From assembly GCA_017473085.1 (NCBI GenBank), contig JAFUNF010000006.1, positions 1-64,000 of the forward strand: DNA of 64,000 bases, read 5' to 3'. Position numbers and translations under genes: made by a program. The notes under the pieces were generated by a model, which was not told the DNA's origin, made no database searches, and saw only the letters and a program-made list of their open reading frames with translations. The DNA is from Clostridia bacterium. GTDB taxonomy: Bacteria; Bacillota; Clostridia; Oscillospirales; CAG-272. Shown in pieces: positions 27,780-36,870 of this stretch (its first letter is position 1; every line of letters starts with the position of its first letter).

Positions 27780-30153
27780 TTTTAATCAGCCCCTTAACAT
27801 TATTAATAATTGCTACAAAGTCCTCGTTTACTAAGGAAGCCTCAAGTACCCGAAAGATATCACTACAAAGCACAAAATTAACGCTATCCCTAACAACAGG
27901 GTCAATATCTGATAGGTCCTTTTCGTTTTTCTTAGGAATAAGGATAGTTTTAACTCCAGCGGCGTAAGCACTAAGAGTCTTTTCCTTAAGACCGCCAATA
28001 GGCAATACCTTACCACGAAGAGTAATTTCGCCTGTCATAGCAATATCTCTTTTAACCTTGCTACCTGTAAGAATACTTACAAGAGCAGTAGTAATTGTAA
28101 CACCTGCACTGGGTCCGTCCTTAGGCACAGCACCCTCAGGCACGTGAATATGAATATCATATTTTGAATAGAAATCTGGGTCAATGCCAAGCCTTTCTGC
28201 ATTTTCACGAATAAAGCTTACAGCAATCTCGCAGGATTCCTTCATAACCTCGCCAAGCTTACCTGTTAATTGAAGCTTGCCATTACCCTTCATAATAGAG
28301 GCTTCAATCTTCAAAAGGTCACCACCAATAGAGGTGTATGCCATACCATTTACAACGCCTACTTGATTTTCGTCGTCGATTTTTTCACTTTCGTATTTGT
28401 AGGTGCCAAGGTATTTACTTATATTATTGTCACTAATAGTAACAGATTTTACACCTTTTTCAATAATTTCCTTAGATGCTTTTCTACAAAGTGAAGCAAT
28501 CTCTCTTTCAAGATTACGCACTCCTGCCTCAGCAGTATATGAGTCGATTATTTTGAAAATGGCCTCGTCAGTTATCTTTAACTGTCTTTTTGTAAGACCG
28601 TGAAGCTTTAATTGCTTAGAAATCAAATGATTTTTTGCAATGTTGAGCTTTTCATTTCTTGTGTAAGAGGAAAGCTCAATTATTTCCATTCTGTCAATCA
28701 ATGGAGAGGGGATAGAGTCAAGTGTATTTGCAGTTGCAATAAACATACAACGGGACAAATCCACATTAAGCTCAATAAAATGGTCTCTGAAAGCCTTATT
28801 TTGCTCACTGTCAAGAACCTCAAGCATAGCAGACGCAGGGTCTCCACGAGAGTCAGAGGTCATTTTGTCAATTTCGTCAAGCACCATTAAAGGATTAGCA
28901 GTTTTGCATTCGCAAAGAGCGTTAATAATTCTACCTGGCATAGCGCCAATATAGGTTTTTCTATGGCCTCTAATATCAGCCTCATCTCTTATACCACCAA
29001 GTGAAACTCTTACGTATTTTCTCTTAAGTGCCTTAGCAATTGATGCACAAAGAGAGGTCTTACCAACACCAGGAGGGCCTACAAGACATATAATTTGATT
29101 TTTTACGTCAGGCTTTAGCTCCTTAACTGCAATAAACTCAAGGATTCTTTCCTTAACCTTTTCAAGCCCGTAGTGGTCTCTGTCAAGAATGCGTCTTGCG
29201 TTAGCAACGCTGGTTTCGTCATTAGAGTACTTGTTAAATGGTACCTCAAGACAGGTTTCTATGTATGTACGCAAAACAGCGGACTCGGGAGAGCCAAAGG
29301 GAGCTTTGTTGAATTTAGAAAGCTCCTTAATAAGCTTTTCAGTAACCTCTTTGGGAAAGCCTTTAGCTATAATCTTGTCGTAAAGCTCCTCAGATTCACT
29401 TTGAGAATCTGTTCCAAGCTCAGCTTGAATAACCTTAAGCTGTTCTCTGAGATAAAATTCCTTTTGATTTTCCTCAATTTTCTTATTTGTTTTTCTCTTT
29501 ATAGCAGATTCTAACTTTATTACCTTAGATTCATTCTCTAAAAGAGTAGATGCAGCTATTGCACGATGGAAGGGATGATATTCTTGCATAATGCTATATC
29601 TATCCTCAACCTTAGTAAGCACTAAGGCACCACACAAATCGGCAAGATTTCCTAAGTCATCAATTGAATCAATCATCGACAAAAGGTCATTAGAGGGAGA
29701 AGAAAACATAGAAACGGCAGCTCTTGCTTGCTCCTTTAATGCTCTTAAAAATGCCTCTCTTTCCTCATAAGTAGAGTCCTTGTCCTCAACAATTGGCACG
29801 ATAACCTCACACATATAGTGCTTATCCTGCTTAACAATTGATTTGTGCTCAGCACGAGCAATGCTTTCAAGGGTTGCTATTGTCTTTTTAGGACCTCTTT
29901 TTGTAACTTGCTTAACCTTAGCAACTGTGCCAACATTATAAAGATGATTAATGTCAAGCTTTTCTGCAAAGGGGTCACTTTGAGTTACCACATAAACTAA
30001 AAAATCTGTATTTTCTGCGTATTCAACTGCCACCTTATTTTCAGGGGCAGAAACATCAACAGTAATAGGGAAGTTAGGAAAAGCGAAAACAGAGCCGTTT
30101 AGTACAACTAAAGGAAGAGTACGCTTTTCAAAATATTCGTGTAAATTTGCCAT
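27763..30153 (-). CDS. lon: ATP-dependent Lon protease
   Basis: 796 residues from the ATG at 30153, with GAGGAC as RBS; an in-frame GTG at 30165 overlaps that RBS and is rejected. N-terminal LON substrate domain (~1-200), coiled coil, AAA+ module with Walker A GPPGVGKTS (near 350) and sensor motifs, and the C-terminal protease with Ser in DGPSAGVT (near 680) and Lys in the LPIGGLKEK stretch. Degrades damaged and regulatory proteins in the cytoplasm. First gene of the minus-strand unit; a dyad in the leader may control it. Confidence 0.97.
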   Translation of the reverse strand: MANLHEYFEKRTLPLVVLNGSVFAFPNFPITVDVSAPENKVAVEYAENTDFLVYVVTQSDPFAEKLDINHLYNVGTVAKVKQVTKRGPKKTIATLESIARAEHKSIVKQDKHYMCEVIVPIVEDKDSTYEEREAFLRALKEQARAAVSMFSSPSNDLLSMIDSIDDLGNLADLCGALVLTKVEDRYSIMQEYHPFHRAIAASTLLENESKVIKLESAIKRKTNKKIEENQKEFYLREQLKVIQAELGTDSQSESEELYDKIIAKGFPKEVTEKLIKELSKFNKAPFGSPESAVLRTYIETCLEVPFNKYSNDETSVANARRILDRDHYGLEKVKERILEFIAVKELKPDVKNQIICLVGPPGVGKTSLCASIAKALKRKYVRVSLGGIRDEADIRGHRKTYIGAMPGRIINALCECKTANPLMVLDEIDKMTSDSRGDPASAMLEVLDSEQNKAFRDHFIELNVDLSRCMFIATANTLDSIPSPLIDRMEIIELSSYTRNEKLNIAKNHLISKQLKLHGLTKRQLKITDEAIFKIIDSYTAEAGVRNLEREIASLCRKASKEIIEKGVKSVTISDNNISKYLGTYKYESEKIDDENQVGVVNGMAYTSIGGDLLKIEASIMKGNGKLQLTGKLGEVMKESCEIAVSFIRENAERLGIDPDFYSKYDIHIHVPEGAVPKDGPSAGVTITTALVSILTGSKVKRDIAMTGEITLRGKVLPIGGLKEKTLSAYAAGVKTILIPKKNEKDLSDIDPVVRDSVNFVLCSDIFRVLEASLVNEDFVAIINNVKGLIKNENKC

Positions 30154-30221
30154 TATTGTCCTCACAAAATATTAATAACCAAAGGCATATAGCCCTTTTG
30201 AAATGTTCATTTTATAGTAAA

Positions 30222-30236
30222 AGTGCAAAAGGCACT
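30222..30236. promoter_or_regulatory. Dyad in the lon leader, possible operator
   Basis: AGTGC-aaaag-GCACT is a perfect 5-bp dyad between the likely lon promoter and its RBS. It does not fit CIRCE or a CtsR heptad repeat, so the regulator is unknown and the site is tentative. Confidence 0.3.
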
Positions 30237-30251
30237 ATTAACTTAGATTAC

Positions 30252-30280
30252 AGTATATCACAAATTTAAGACAATTTCCA
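30252..30280 (-). promoter_or_regulatory. Probable lon promoter region
   Basis: Minus strand TGGAAA, 17-bp spacer, TATACT (30257-30252); an alternative reading is TTGTCT, 16 bp, TGTAAT in the same place. Moderate matches. Confidence 0.35.
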
Positions 30281-30319
30281 TATTTATTTAAAAAAAGTTA
30301 TAATTATTTTATAAAGTAT

Positions 30320-30348
30320 TTGACTTAACCGATAAATTGTAGTAAAAT
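30320..30348 (+). promoter_or_regulatory. rqcH promoter
   Basis: TTGACT, 17-bp spacer, TAAAAT, with the start codon at 30387 behind GGAGGAGG. Divergent from lon. Confidence 0.75.
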
Positions 30349-30386
30349 ATATGTCAATAGATTTAAAACGGAGGAGGAAATACCAA

Positions 30387-32135
30387 ATGGCACTTGATGC
30401 GGGAATGCTTAATTGCATTGTAAGAGAAATACAAGGCTTAAGTCAGGCAAGAATAGAAAAAATCCATCAGCCCTCACAGGATGAATTTGTAATTATGCTT
30501 CACTCTGCAAGGTCTAAGGCAAGAATACTTATAAACGTCGGGTCCAATAATCCAAGAATAAATGTAACACAGGGCACTCAGGAAAATCCTCAAAAAGCAC
30601 CTATGCTATGCATGCTTTTGCGAAAGCATCTAAATGGTGGCAAGCTTTTAAATGCTTATTGCGAGGGCTTTGAGCGAGTTTGTAAGCTGGAATTTGAGGC
30701 TTATGATGAGTTAGGCTTTAAATCAAGCAAGTTTTTAATTTGTGAGCTTATGGGTAAATATTCGAATCTTATTCTTACCGACGTTCAAGGCAAAATTTTA
30801 GCACTAACCAGAAGCGTTGACTTTTCTTCAAATGCTCAGAGACAGCTATTGGTTGGTATGAAATATGAGCTACCACCAAGTCAAGACAAGCTCGACACAG
30901 CAAGGGTGACTAAGGAGCAATTTTTAAAGGTGTGTCAAAGCGCACCTCAAGGAATGAAGATTGATAGATTTATAACTACCAATTTTTCAGGAATTGCAAT
31001 TTCAACAGCAAGACAAATTGCATATAAGCTAACTGGAAATATTGATGCAACTATTGAAAATGTAAATATAGAAGCACTTGCAGACCAGTTTTTCCAAATT
31101 ATAGATAGCATAAAGGAAGGCAAGGCCTGTCCGTACCTTTTACTAAACGAGAAAAAGGAACCACAGGAATATTCCTACATTCCACTTGAATATTTTGGCA
31201 ATAGCTTTGAAAATGTTAAGCTTGAAAGCTTCGGCGAGTTAATTGATGCATACTTTACAAAAAAAGGCAACAATGAGAGAATCCGTCAAAAGTCAGCAGA
31301 CATTTTAAGACTCTTGACAAATGCCGAGAGCAGAATTTTAAGAAAAATTGCAATCCAAAGGGAAGAGCTAAAGGAATGTGAAAGATTAGAGGAATATCGC
31401 ATAATGGCAGATTTGATAACTGCCAATCTGCATGCTATAAAAACGGGTATGCAGTTAGTTGAGGTTGTAAACTATTACGACGAAAATATGTCAATGATAA
31501 AAATTCCTCTTGATAACAAAATTAGTCCATCACAAAATGCTCAGAAATATTACAAAAAGTATAGTAAGCTAAAAAAAGCAAAAATAGAGTTAGTTAAGCA
31601 AATTGAATTAGCAGAAAGCGAGCTTGAGTATATTGCTACGGTGTTTGACTCTTTGACAAAGGCAGAGGGGGAAGTTGACTTGGGTCAAATTCGTGACGAG
31701 CTTTACCATAGTGGATATGCATCAAGAATGAAAAACTACAACATACAGAAAAATCAAGCACCAAGGCCTCTTAAATTCAAAACAAGTGGAGGTTACACTC
31801 TTTTGTGTGGCAAAAACAATGTACAAAACGACTACATTACTACAAAGATAGCAGAAAAAACAGACTGGTGGTTTCACGTTAAAAATCTTCCAGGCTCTCA
31901 CGTTTTAATGCAATGTGGCAAGGAAGAGCCAAGCGAGAGGGATTTTACCGAGGCTGCTGAGCTTGCCGCCTATTATTCCAAGGCAGAGGGTAACAACATA
32001 GCAGTTGATTATACAAACGCAAAGCATGTTAAAAAGCCAACAGGGGCAAAGCCAGGCTATGTAATTTACCACGTAAATTGGACTGCTTATGTAACTCCTG
32101 ATGAAAAGAAAATAAAAGAAATGCAAATAAAGTAA
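30387..32135 (+). CDS. rqcH: Rqc2-type ribosome quality control protein RqcH (NFACT, former Fbp)
   Basis: 582 residues from ATG 30387; the strong RBS GGAGGAGG sits 9 bases before it, so an in-frame upstream ATG at 30351 is not used. NFACT-N domain begins MALDAGMLNCIVREI, followed by HhH and coiled-coil segments (~330-430) and the NFACT-R domain (GKNNVQNDYIT, DWWFHVKNLPGSHV, ~480-525). RqcH binds stalled 50S-peptidyl-tRNA and directs C-terminal alanine tailing of the nascent chain. The older name fibronectin-binding protein refers to the same family. Confidence 0.94.
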   Translation: MALDAGMLNCIVREIQGLSQARIEKIHQPSQDEFVIMLHSARSKARILINVGSNNPRINVTQGTQENPQKAPMLCMLLRKHLNGGKLLNAYCEGFERVCKLEFEAYDELGFKSSKFLICELMGKYSNLILTDVQGKILALTRSVDFSSNAQRQLLVGMKYELPPSQDKLDTARVTKEQFLKVCQSAPQGMKIDRFITTNFSGIAISTARQIAYKLTGNIDATIENVNIEALADQFFQIIDSIKEGKACPYLLLNEKKEPQEYSYIPLEYFGNSFENVKLESFGELIDAYFTKKGNNERIRQKSADILRLLTNAESRILRKIAIQREELKECERLEEYRIMADLITANLHAIKTGMQLVEVVNYYDENMSMIKIPLDNKISPSQNAQKYYKKYSKLKKAKIELVKQIELAESELEYIATVFDSLTKAEGEVDLGQIRDELYHSGYASRMKNYNIQKNQAPRPLKFKTSGGYTLLCGKNNVQNDYITTKIAEKTDWWFHVKNLPGSHVLMQCGKEEPSERDFTEAAELAAYYSKAEGNNIAVDYTNAKHVKKPTGAKPGYVIYHVNWTAYVTPDEKKIKEMQIK

Positions 32136-32160
32136 AAAGGGTGAGCTCACCCTTTTTACT
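32131..32160. terminator. Bidirectional terminator between rqcH and the SLH gene
   Basis: AGTAAAAAGGGTG-agct-CACCCTTTTTACT, 13-bp perfect stem with A and T runs. Confidence 0.93.
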
Positions 32161-33435
32161 TTATTTTATCTTACCTCTAAATTCCAATAAAGACATTAAA
32201 ATCCTTGCAGTCTGTGCACGTGTTAGTGGGGCATTTGGCATAATTTTACCATCAGTTTTGGAAAGAATACCAAGGTCGCAAAGCGCCTTTATAGAAGCAC
32301 GTGCTTCGGCAGGAATTTCATTTTCATCAAGAAAAACGCTTGCTGTTAGCTTTTCTTGTGCACCAATAATTTTATTAATAATCATTGCTGCGTCTGACAC
32401 AGTAACTGCTCCTCGTGGATTAAAATAAAGCCCATCGTTTTTAATTTCTCCAGATATAATTCCTAAGCTTATAGCACTTTCTATGTAGCCCTTATAATCC
32501 TTAGAAATATCCTTGTCATCTGCAAATCTGGTTTTGTCAAGTGAAGGCACATTTTTTGCACCCATAGCCTTCATTACTAATACTACAAATTCCTCTCTTG
32601 TAATTTCCTCGTCAGGCTTAAATAATTGAGTTCCATTTTCTCCCTCAAACAAGGACATAAGACCGTGATTTTTCATAACCGTTATTGCATTTAAATATCT
32701 TTCGTCATCTAAATCTGCAATAACAGGCTTTGCCGATAGCTTTTCTATCCTTATAGCAACTGCACATACCTCGGAATATCCGCCATAGCTGTCACGCACT
32801 CTATATGTAAAGCTATCTGTACCCTTTGCGTTTGTGTATGGTACATATCTATAATCACCTTCAGCTTTGTTGCTTAAGTATAAAATGCCCTTGGTTGGAT
32901 AGGAGCAAATCTCGTATTTTAATTCATCGCCCTCTGGGTCATATCCATTCAAAACTCCATAGTATGAGGTGTTTTGGTTGGTCCAAGTGGAAACATCCTC
33001 CCCGTTTGTCGCAACTGGGGAAAGATTAACATTTTTTAATGATTTTAATTCACATTGAATTGTGTAATTGCTACCCTTAGGCTTAAAGGTAAAGAAAACG
33101 CCCTCATCGGTATCCTTTGTGCTTACAAATTTTAGCATTGAAAAGTCTGAACGATAAATTACTTGATTTTCAAGGACATAAAGATTATCAAGCATTAACT
33201 TACCATAGTCCTCGCTTGGAAGAGAGGTAACTGTTATAGCCTGCACGTTTGTACCAAGGACGGAATCGAAATCGTCAACATCAAAATTCATTTCGCCATT
33301 GTATAGCACTCCTGCCTTAATCATTGAATTTTCGTATGCAATAACATCTATGGCAGGAGAAAGCTTGTTGTTGGCACAAACACTAAGCGAAAGAAAAAAG
33401 GTTGATAAAATAAGAAACATTAAAAATTTTTTCAT
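32161..33435 (-). CDS. S-layer homology (SLH) domain protein with cadherin/Ig-like module
   Basis: 424 residues from ATG 33435, six bases behind GGAG. Signal peptide (~1-25), an uncharacterised N-terminal part, then an Ig/cadherin-like module (~140-215: GYDPEGDELKYEI, GTDSFTYRVRDSYGGYSE) of the kind found in Gram-positive surface proteins. The C-terminus has three SLH repeats (~228-424; REEFVVLVMKAMG, IESAISLGIISG, TRAQTARILMSLLEF). SLH domains bind pyruvylated wall polymer, so it is a cell-wall-attached protein. Monocistronic, with a shared terminator. Confidence 0.87.
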   Translation of the reverse strand: MKKFLMFLILSTFFLSLSVCANNKLSPAIDVIAYENSMIKAGVLYNGEMNFDVDDFDSVLGTNVQAITVTSLPSEDYGKLMLDNLYVLENQVIYRSDFSMLKFVSTKDTDEGVFFTFKPKGSNYTIQCELKSLKNVNLSPVATNGEDVSTWTNQNTSYYGVLNGYDPEGDELKYEICSYPTKGILYLSNKAEGDYRYVPYTNAKGTDSFTYRVRDSYGGYSEVCAVAIRIEKLSAKPVIADLDDERYLNAITVMKNHGLMSLFEGENGTQLFKPDEEITREEFVVLVMKAMGAKNVPSLDKTRFADDKDISKDYKGYIESAISLGIISGEIKNDGLYFNPRGAVTVSDAAMIINKIIGAQEKLTASVFLDENEIPAEARASIKALCDLGILSKTDGKIMPNAPLTRAQTARILMSLLEFRGKIK

Positions 33436-33562
33436 ATACATCTCCAAAAAATTAGTTGTTAAAGACTATGCAATTTAATGGTAAAAAATAACCAAGCCTC
33501 CAATATTTATTAAATTCAAGGTAAAAGTACAGACAATTGGCAAAAAAGCCAAAAATTGTTCC

Positions 33563-33592
33563 TTGCACAAAATGTATGAGAAAATATATAAT
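33563..33592 (+). promoter_or_regulatory. Promoter of the MecA-like gene
   Basis: TTGCAC, 18-bp spacer, TATAAT; RBS AAAGGAGG and ATG 33612 follow. Confidence 0.6.
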
Positions 33593-33611
33593 GGTAAAGG
33601 AGGATTGAACG

Positions 33612-34181
33612 ATGGAATTTATGAAAATAGGAGAAAAATCCCTAAAAATTACCTTAAACGCAAAGGAAAGTAAAATATACGGCTTAGATGAGAATTCTGA
33701 TATAAATGTAGATGATATGAAGGGCTCGTTTTCAAGATTGCTTGCAAGGGCAAAAAAAGAGGTAGGCTACAAATTTTCAGGAGAAAGAGTAGTTGCAGAA
33801 ATATTTAATGCAAAAAACGGTGGGTGTGAAATATTCTTAACCTACGCCGAGGAGGAGCTTAAGGAAAAGAAGCAACGAAACAATACAAATAGGTCGAAGA
33901 GCAATGTGTCTATATTTTCAATTGATGAGTTAAGTGGAGTCATAAATATTGCATATAGCTTAATAGTAAAGGGCTATGCGGGAAAAAGCTCTGTTTATTA
34001 CGATAAAGAGCAGAGTAAATACTATATAATTTTGGATGACGTGTCGGTCAAGGATGCTAAATATTCCTTTATGGGAGAATATGCTCGTCCTCTAAGACCA
34101 AATAGTCAAGGATACATAAAGGAGCATTGTAAATGCCTTTGCAAAAGGGATGCAATAAGGATATTTTCTGAATTAAAATAA
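33612..34181 (+). CDS. MecA-like adaptor protein
   Basis: 189 residues, acidic. The N-terminal half (MKIGEKSLKITLNAKESKIYGL, then SFSRLLARAKKEVGYKF) and the C-terminal half (DELSGVINIAYSLI, SSVYYDKEQSKYYIILDD) match the two-domain layout of MecA/YpbH adaptors. These hand substrates to the ClpCP protease. The linker is Lys/Asn-rich (~83-98). Substrate unknown; competence genes are not in view. Convergent with spoIIP. Confidence 0.65.
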   Translation: MEFMKIGEKSLKITLNAKESKIYGLDENSDINVDDMKGSFSRLLARAKKEVGYKFSGERVVAEIFNAKNGGCEIFLTYAEEELKEKKQRNNTNRSKSNVSIFSIDELSGVINIAYSLIVKGYAGKSSVYYDKEQSKYYIILDDVSVKDAKYSFMGEYARPLRPNSQGYIKEHCKCLCKRDAIRIFSELK

Positions 34182-34205
34182 AAAAGCGGTGTCAACCGCT
34201 TTTTT
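34181..34205. terminator. Bidirectional terminator
   Basis: AGCGGT-gtca-ACCGCT between As and Ts, shared by the MecA-like and SpoIIP genes. Confidence 0.9.
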
Positions 34206-34208
34206 GTA

Positions 34209-35336
34209 TTACTTAATCATATCACTAAAGCATTGTGCAAATAGTGAAGCAGAAGCCAAAGCCTCTTCAAAGGTATTTGCATAGCTACCAATATCTAAAT
34301 TAAAGCACACAGGTGTCACGTTTTGGGATAAATCAAACATAGAAATTTCTGTGGAAGAAACAAAGTAATCGTATTGGGAATTAAGGTGCTTTGAAAGACT
34401 GTTGGCGAAAAGAATGTTCTTTTCTTGTAATTCTGTAATCTCGCTATAATTAGTTCCAACTGACAAGCTAAGCTGAGCATATGATACATCGTCAATGGAA
34501 AATGTATTTTTTGTCATAGTCATATCGTCATTAACTAAAATATCTCTTGAAATATTAATAACATAAGCAATGCTTGGATAAGCCAAAAGAGTCTTACTTA
34601 ATGATTTTTCATATTCCTCGCGAGAAGAGTATATAGCACCTGAGGCGTATATTTCATTTAGGTGAATAGTGTTTACACCTAAAGAGGTTAGCTCGCTTGT
34701 AATTGTATCGCCAATATTACCTATATTTTTCTCATTACTATAAAAAACACCTTGGGGAGTGTATGAATTTCCGTTAGAATAGCATTCTCGTGAAGAGAAG
34801 TGAGTAATTAGAACTACTGGTGCACCAGTGCCATATATCTCATAAATTTCTTTAACTGTTTCATAATTACATTCCTTAGAAAAATCTATGTCACAGGCAC
34901 TATTGTTTGTTATTGTATATTCCGACTTGTCACAAGCAATGGCATAATGGCCTTCGGGAAGATCTTCTTCTCCACTCTCTGTGTTTTCTTGGCTTGATTC
35001 ATCCTTTTCCTGATTGTTGCTTTCGTCATTAACATTATCGTTTTCGTTGGTTGTATTTTCGTCTTGATTTATATTGTCATCTGTTGGATTTTGAAGATTG
35101 TTATTGTTTTCGTCTTGGGGAGTGTCTGAATTTTCAAAAAAATCAAATTGGAAAAGCTTTAGCTCCTTTATGTAAGGAAATGCCTTGTATAAACCTATAC
35201 ACAGCATTATCATCAAAGCAAAAACTAATAGTCTTTTAACAACACTCTTTCGCCTTTTTCGTTTTTTCCTCTCAATGCGTATTCCGTTACTATTAAACTT
35301 GTCAATCATATCAATCTTTATCAATTCATTCGCCAT
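34209..35336 (-). CDS. spoIIP: Stage II sporulation protein P (SpoIIP) with altered active site
   Basis: 375 residues. Cytoplasmic basic N-terminus, one membrane helix (~33-52), an Asn/Asp/Glu-rich linker (~66-126) and a C-terminal SpoIIP amidase/endopeptidase domain. The first catalytic region is kept as LITHFSSRECY (His179, Glu184). The segment normally reading DxHRD is NISRD here (Ser263 in the His position), and the usual (I/V)E(V/I)GS is LDIGS. SpoIIP with SpoIID removes septal and forespore-facing peptidoglycan during engulfment. The His-to-Ser change may weaken or abolish cleavage, or another residue may substitute. Family call is firm; activity is uncertain. Confidence 0.8.
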   Translation of the reverse strand: MANELIKIDMIDKFNSNGIRIERKKRKRRKSVVKRLLVFALMIMLCIGLYKAFPYIKELKLFQFDFFENSDTPQDENNNNLQNPTDDNINQDENTTNENDNVNDESNNQEKDESSQENTESGEEDLPEGHYAIACDKSEYTITNNSACDIDFSKECNYETVKEIYEIYGTGAPVVLITHFSSRECYSNGNSYTPQGVFYSNEKNIGNIGDTITSELTSLGVNTIHLNEIYASGAIYSSREEYEKSLSKTLLAYPSIAYVINISRDILVNDDMTMTKNTFSIDDVSYAQLSLSVGTNYSEITELQEKNILFANSLSKHLNSQYDYFVSSTEISMFDLSQNVTPVCFNLDIGSYANTFEEALASASLFAQCFSDMIK

Positions 35337-35415
35337 TTTTAGTACTCCTTTTTTTTATATCATATTCGCTTAACACTTTGTATATTACAAAAAATCTGCA
35401 AGCACAAAATTTTTG

Positions 35416-35444
35416 TTGCTAAATATGAAAAACTGTGGTATCAT
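35416..35444 (+). promoter_or_regulatory. Promoter of the DUF4364 gene
   Basis: TTGCTA, 17-bp spacer, TATCAT upstream of RBS AAGGAG. Confidence 0.5.
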
Positions 35445-35477
35445 ATCATTACGAAAATCAACAAGGAGATATACAAT

Positions 35478-36020
35478 ATGGATAAAAACGAATTAAAGGT
35501 GTTCATACTTTATTTGATGGACAGAATAGGCTATCCCTTGAATTGTAACGACATATGTACAATTTTAAAGCAAGAGGAGGTAGTGTCCTACTTTGAATGT
35601 GGAGACTGTCTGGCTGAATTAATCGAGGCAAAGCACGTGTCCGAGGTTGGAATTGACGAAAAGGGAGAAAAAACCTACGTTGTTTCCCAATCTGGTAAGC
35701 AAATTGGCACTGCACTTAGTGACCAAATTTCTCCCACAATCAAGGATGCAAGCTATAGGAGTGCAATAAGATACCTATCCTTTGAAAAGAGAGGAGCATC
35801 GATTGATTGCTATAAGACAGAATTACCTAACGGGAAATTTAGCGTGCATTGTGAAATAGTTGAAAAGGGCAGAAAAATTCTCGAAATTAACATCGATGTT
35901 GATAGCAATACCGAGGCAGAAAAAATGTTATTCAACTTCAAGCGCAGACCTGAAATTGTTTTCCAAGGTACAATGGCACTCGTTTCAGGCGATAAAAATT
36001 ACATCTTTGCAAAAAATTAA
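35478..36020 (+). CDS. DUF4364 family winged-helix protein
   Basis: 180 residues. The N-terminal ~75 residues form a winged-helix pattern (LYLMDRIGYPLNCNDICTIL, then LAELIEAKHV and a beta-wing TYVVSQSGKQI). The C-terminal ~90 residues form a beta domain (GKFSVHCEIVEKGRKILEINI). The family is common in clostridia and thought to be DNA-binding; targets are unknown. Own promoter, RBS AAGGAG. Confidence 0.75.
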   Translation: MDKNELKVFILYLMDRIGYPLNCNDICTILKQEEVVSYFECGDCLAELIEAKHVSEVGIDEKGEKTYVVSQSGKQIGTALSDQISPTIKDASYRSAIRYLSFEKRGASIDCYKTELPNGKFSVHCEIVEKGRKILEINIDVDSNTEAEKMLFNFKRRPEIVFQGTMALVSGDKNYIFAKN

Positions 36021-36126
36021 TTAACATTTTTTTAACTAAATTATTCGAAAACAGGGTAAAATGGTCATTTTTGACAAAAGATTGACAAAAAAAGTCGTTA
36101 TTTTCTCAAAAATGCACAAATTATCC

Positions 36127-36155
36127 TTGACAAATACTTTTTATTTTGTTATAAT
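36127..36155 (+). promoter_or_regulatory. Perfect-consensus promoter of the sigma factor gene
   Basis: TTGACA, 17-bp spacer, TATAAT: all 12 consensus positions. The start codon lies ~105 bases past the predicted transcript start, leaving a long AT-rich leader in which I see no riboswitch or terminator. The rest of the 246-base spacer (36021-36126) holds two further TTGACA-like motifs but no gene. Confidence 0.85.
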
Positions 36156-36266
36156 TAATTCATAATTGAAATTAAAATATTTGTACTGTGGCAATTTGAA
36201 TAGTTTATGAACTAAATGGCTAACAATCGATAGACTAAATTTAAGATTTTTAAGGTATGGTTTAAA

Positions 36267-36815
36267 ATGGAGAATCTTGAAGAAGTACTTTTAGATGTAA
36301 AATCTGGCAACGATAGTGCGTACGAAAAACTATGTGACGGATATATGGGCTTGCTCATAAAATTGGCTAATAAATACTATGAAATTTGTCAAAGTAATGG
36401 TGCCGAGCAGGAGGAGTTTTTACAGGAAGCAAAATATGCCTTGTATAAGGCTGCTTGTAGCTTTAAAATTGACAATGGCAGAGCTACATTTGGCAATTAT
36501 GCTAACAGGTGTATAAGGAATCGTCTTGTTTCCCTTGTTAGAAAATACAAGTCCAAAAAACGCGCTACACCAGTTGTAACACCCTTGAACGAGAGTGTTG
36601 GTGGAAATATATCTAATTTCAATTGTAATGAACTTGGTGATCCAATGACAGCGTTAGCTCAAGCAAAAATATCGGCTTTCGAAAAAAAAGTTTTTTCAAT
36701 GTATTTGGTAGGAATGAAGGGCAAGGAAATTTCTCAAAGACTAGGCGAGGAAGAAAAATCCGTTAATAATGCAATATACAGAGTCAAGGTTAAGCTCAAG
36801 GGCATAATAAAATGA
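36267..36815 (+). CDS. RNA polymerase sigma factor, sigma-70 family (SigH-like)
   Basis: 182 residues. Region 2 spans ~15-80 (MGLLIKLANKYYE, DFLQEAK-like EEFLQEAKYALYKAACSFK, FGNYANRCIRNRLVSLVRKYKSK) and region 4 ~130-180 (FEKKVFSMYLVGMKGKEISQRLG, VNNAIYRVKVKLKG). The layout is that of the SigH/Spo0H group, which starts sporulation and stationary-phase genes. The RBS is poor (AAGG 12 bases away), and a two-codon frame ATG-GTT-TAA ends on the bases before the start, which hints at translational control. A non-SigH member of the group is possible. Confidence 0.8.
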   Translation: MENLEEVLLDVKSGNDSAYEKLCDGYMGLLIKLANKYYEICQSNGAEQEEFLQEAKYALYKAACSFKIDNGRATFGNYANRCIRNRLVSLVRKYKSKKRATPVVTPLNESVGGNISNFNCNELGDPMTALAQAKISAFEKKVFSMYLVGMKGKEISQRLGEEEKSVNNAIYRVKVKLKGIIK

Positions 36816-36870
36816 TACTAAGCGAAAGCTATGTATAAATCTGTTATATCAAACAAAGAGGAGAGAAAAA

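Noticed and set aside
30222..30236. CIRCE element at lon
   Set aside because: The arms and spacing do not fit TTAGCACTC-N9-GAGTGCTAA; only the groES site does.
36021..36266. Riboswitch or small gene in the sigma factor leader
   Set aside because: No stable multi-stem structure, terminator or open frame is visible; only promoter motifs.
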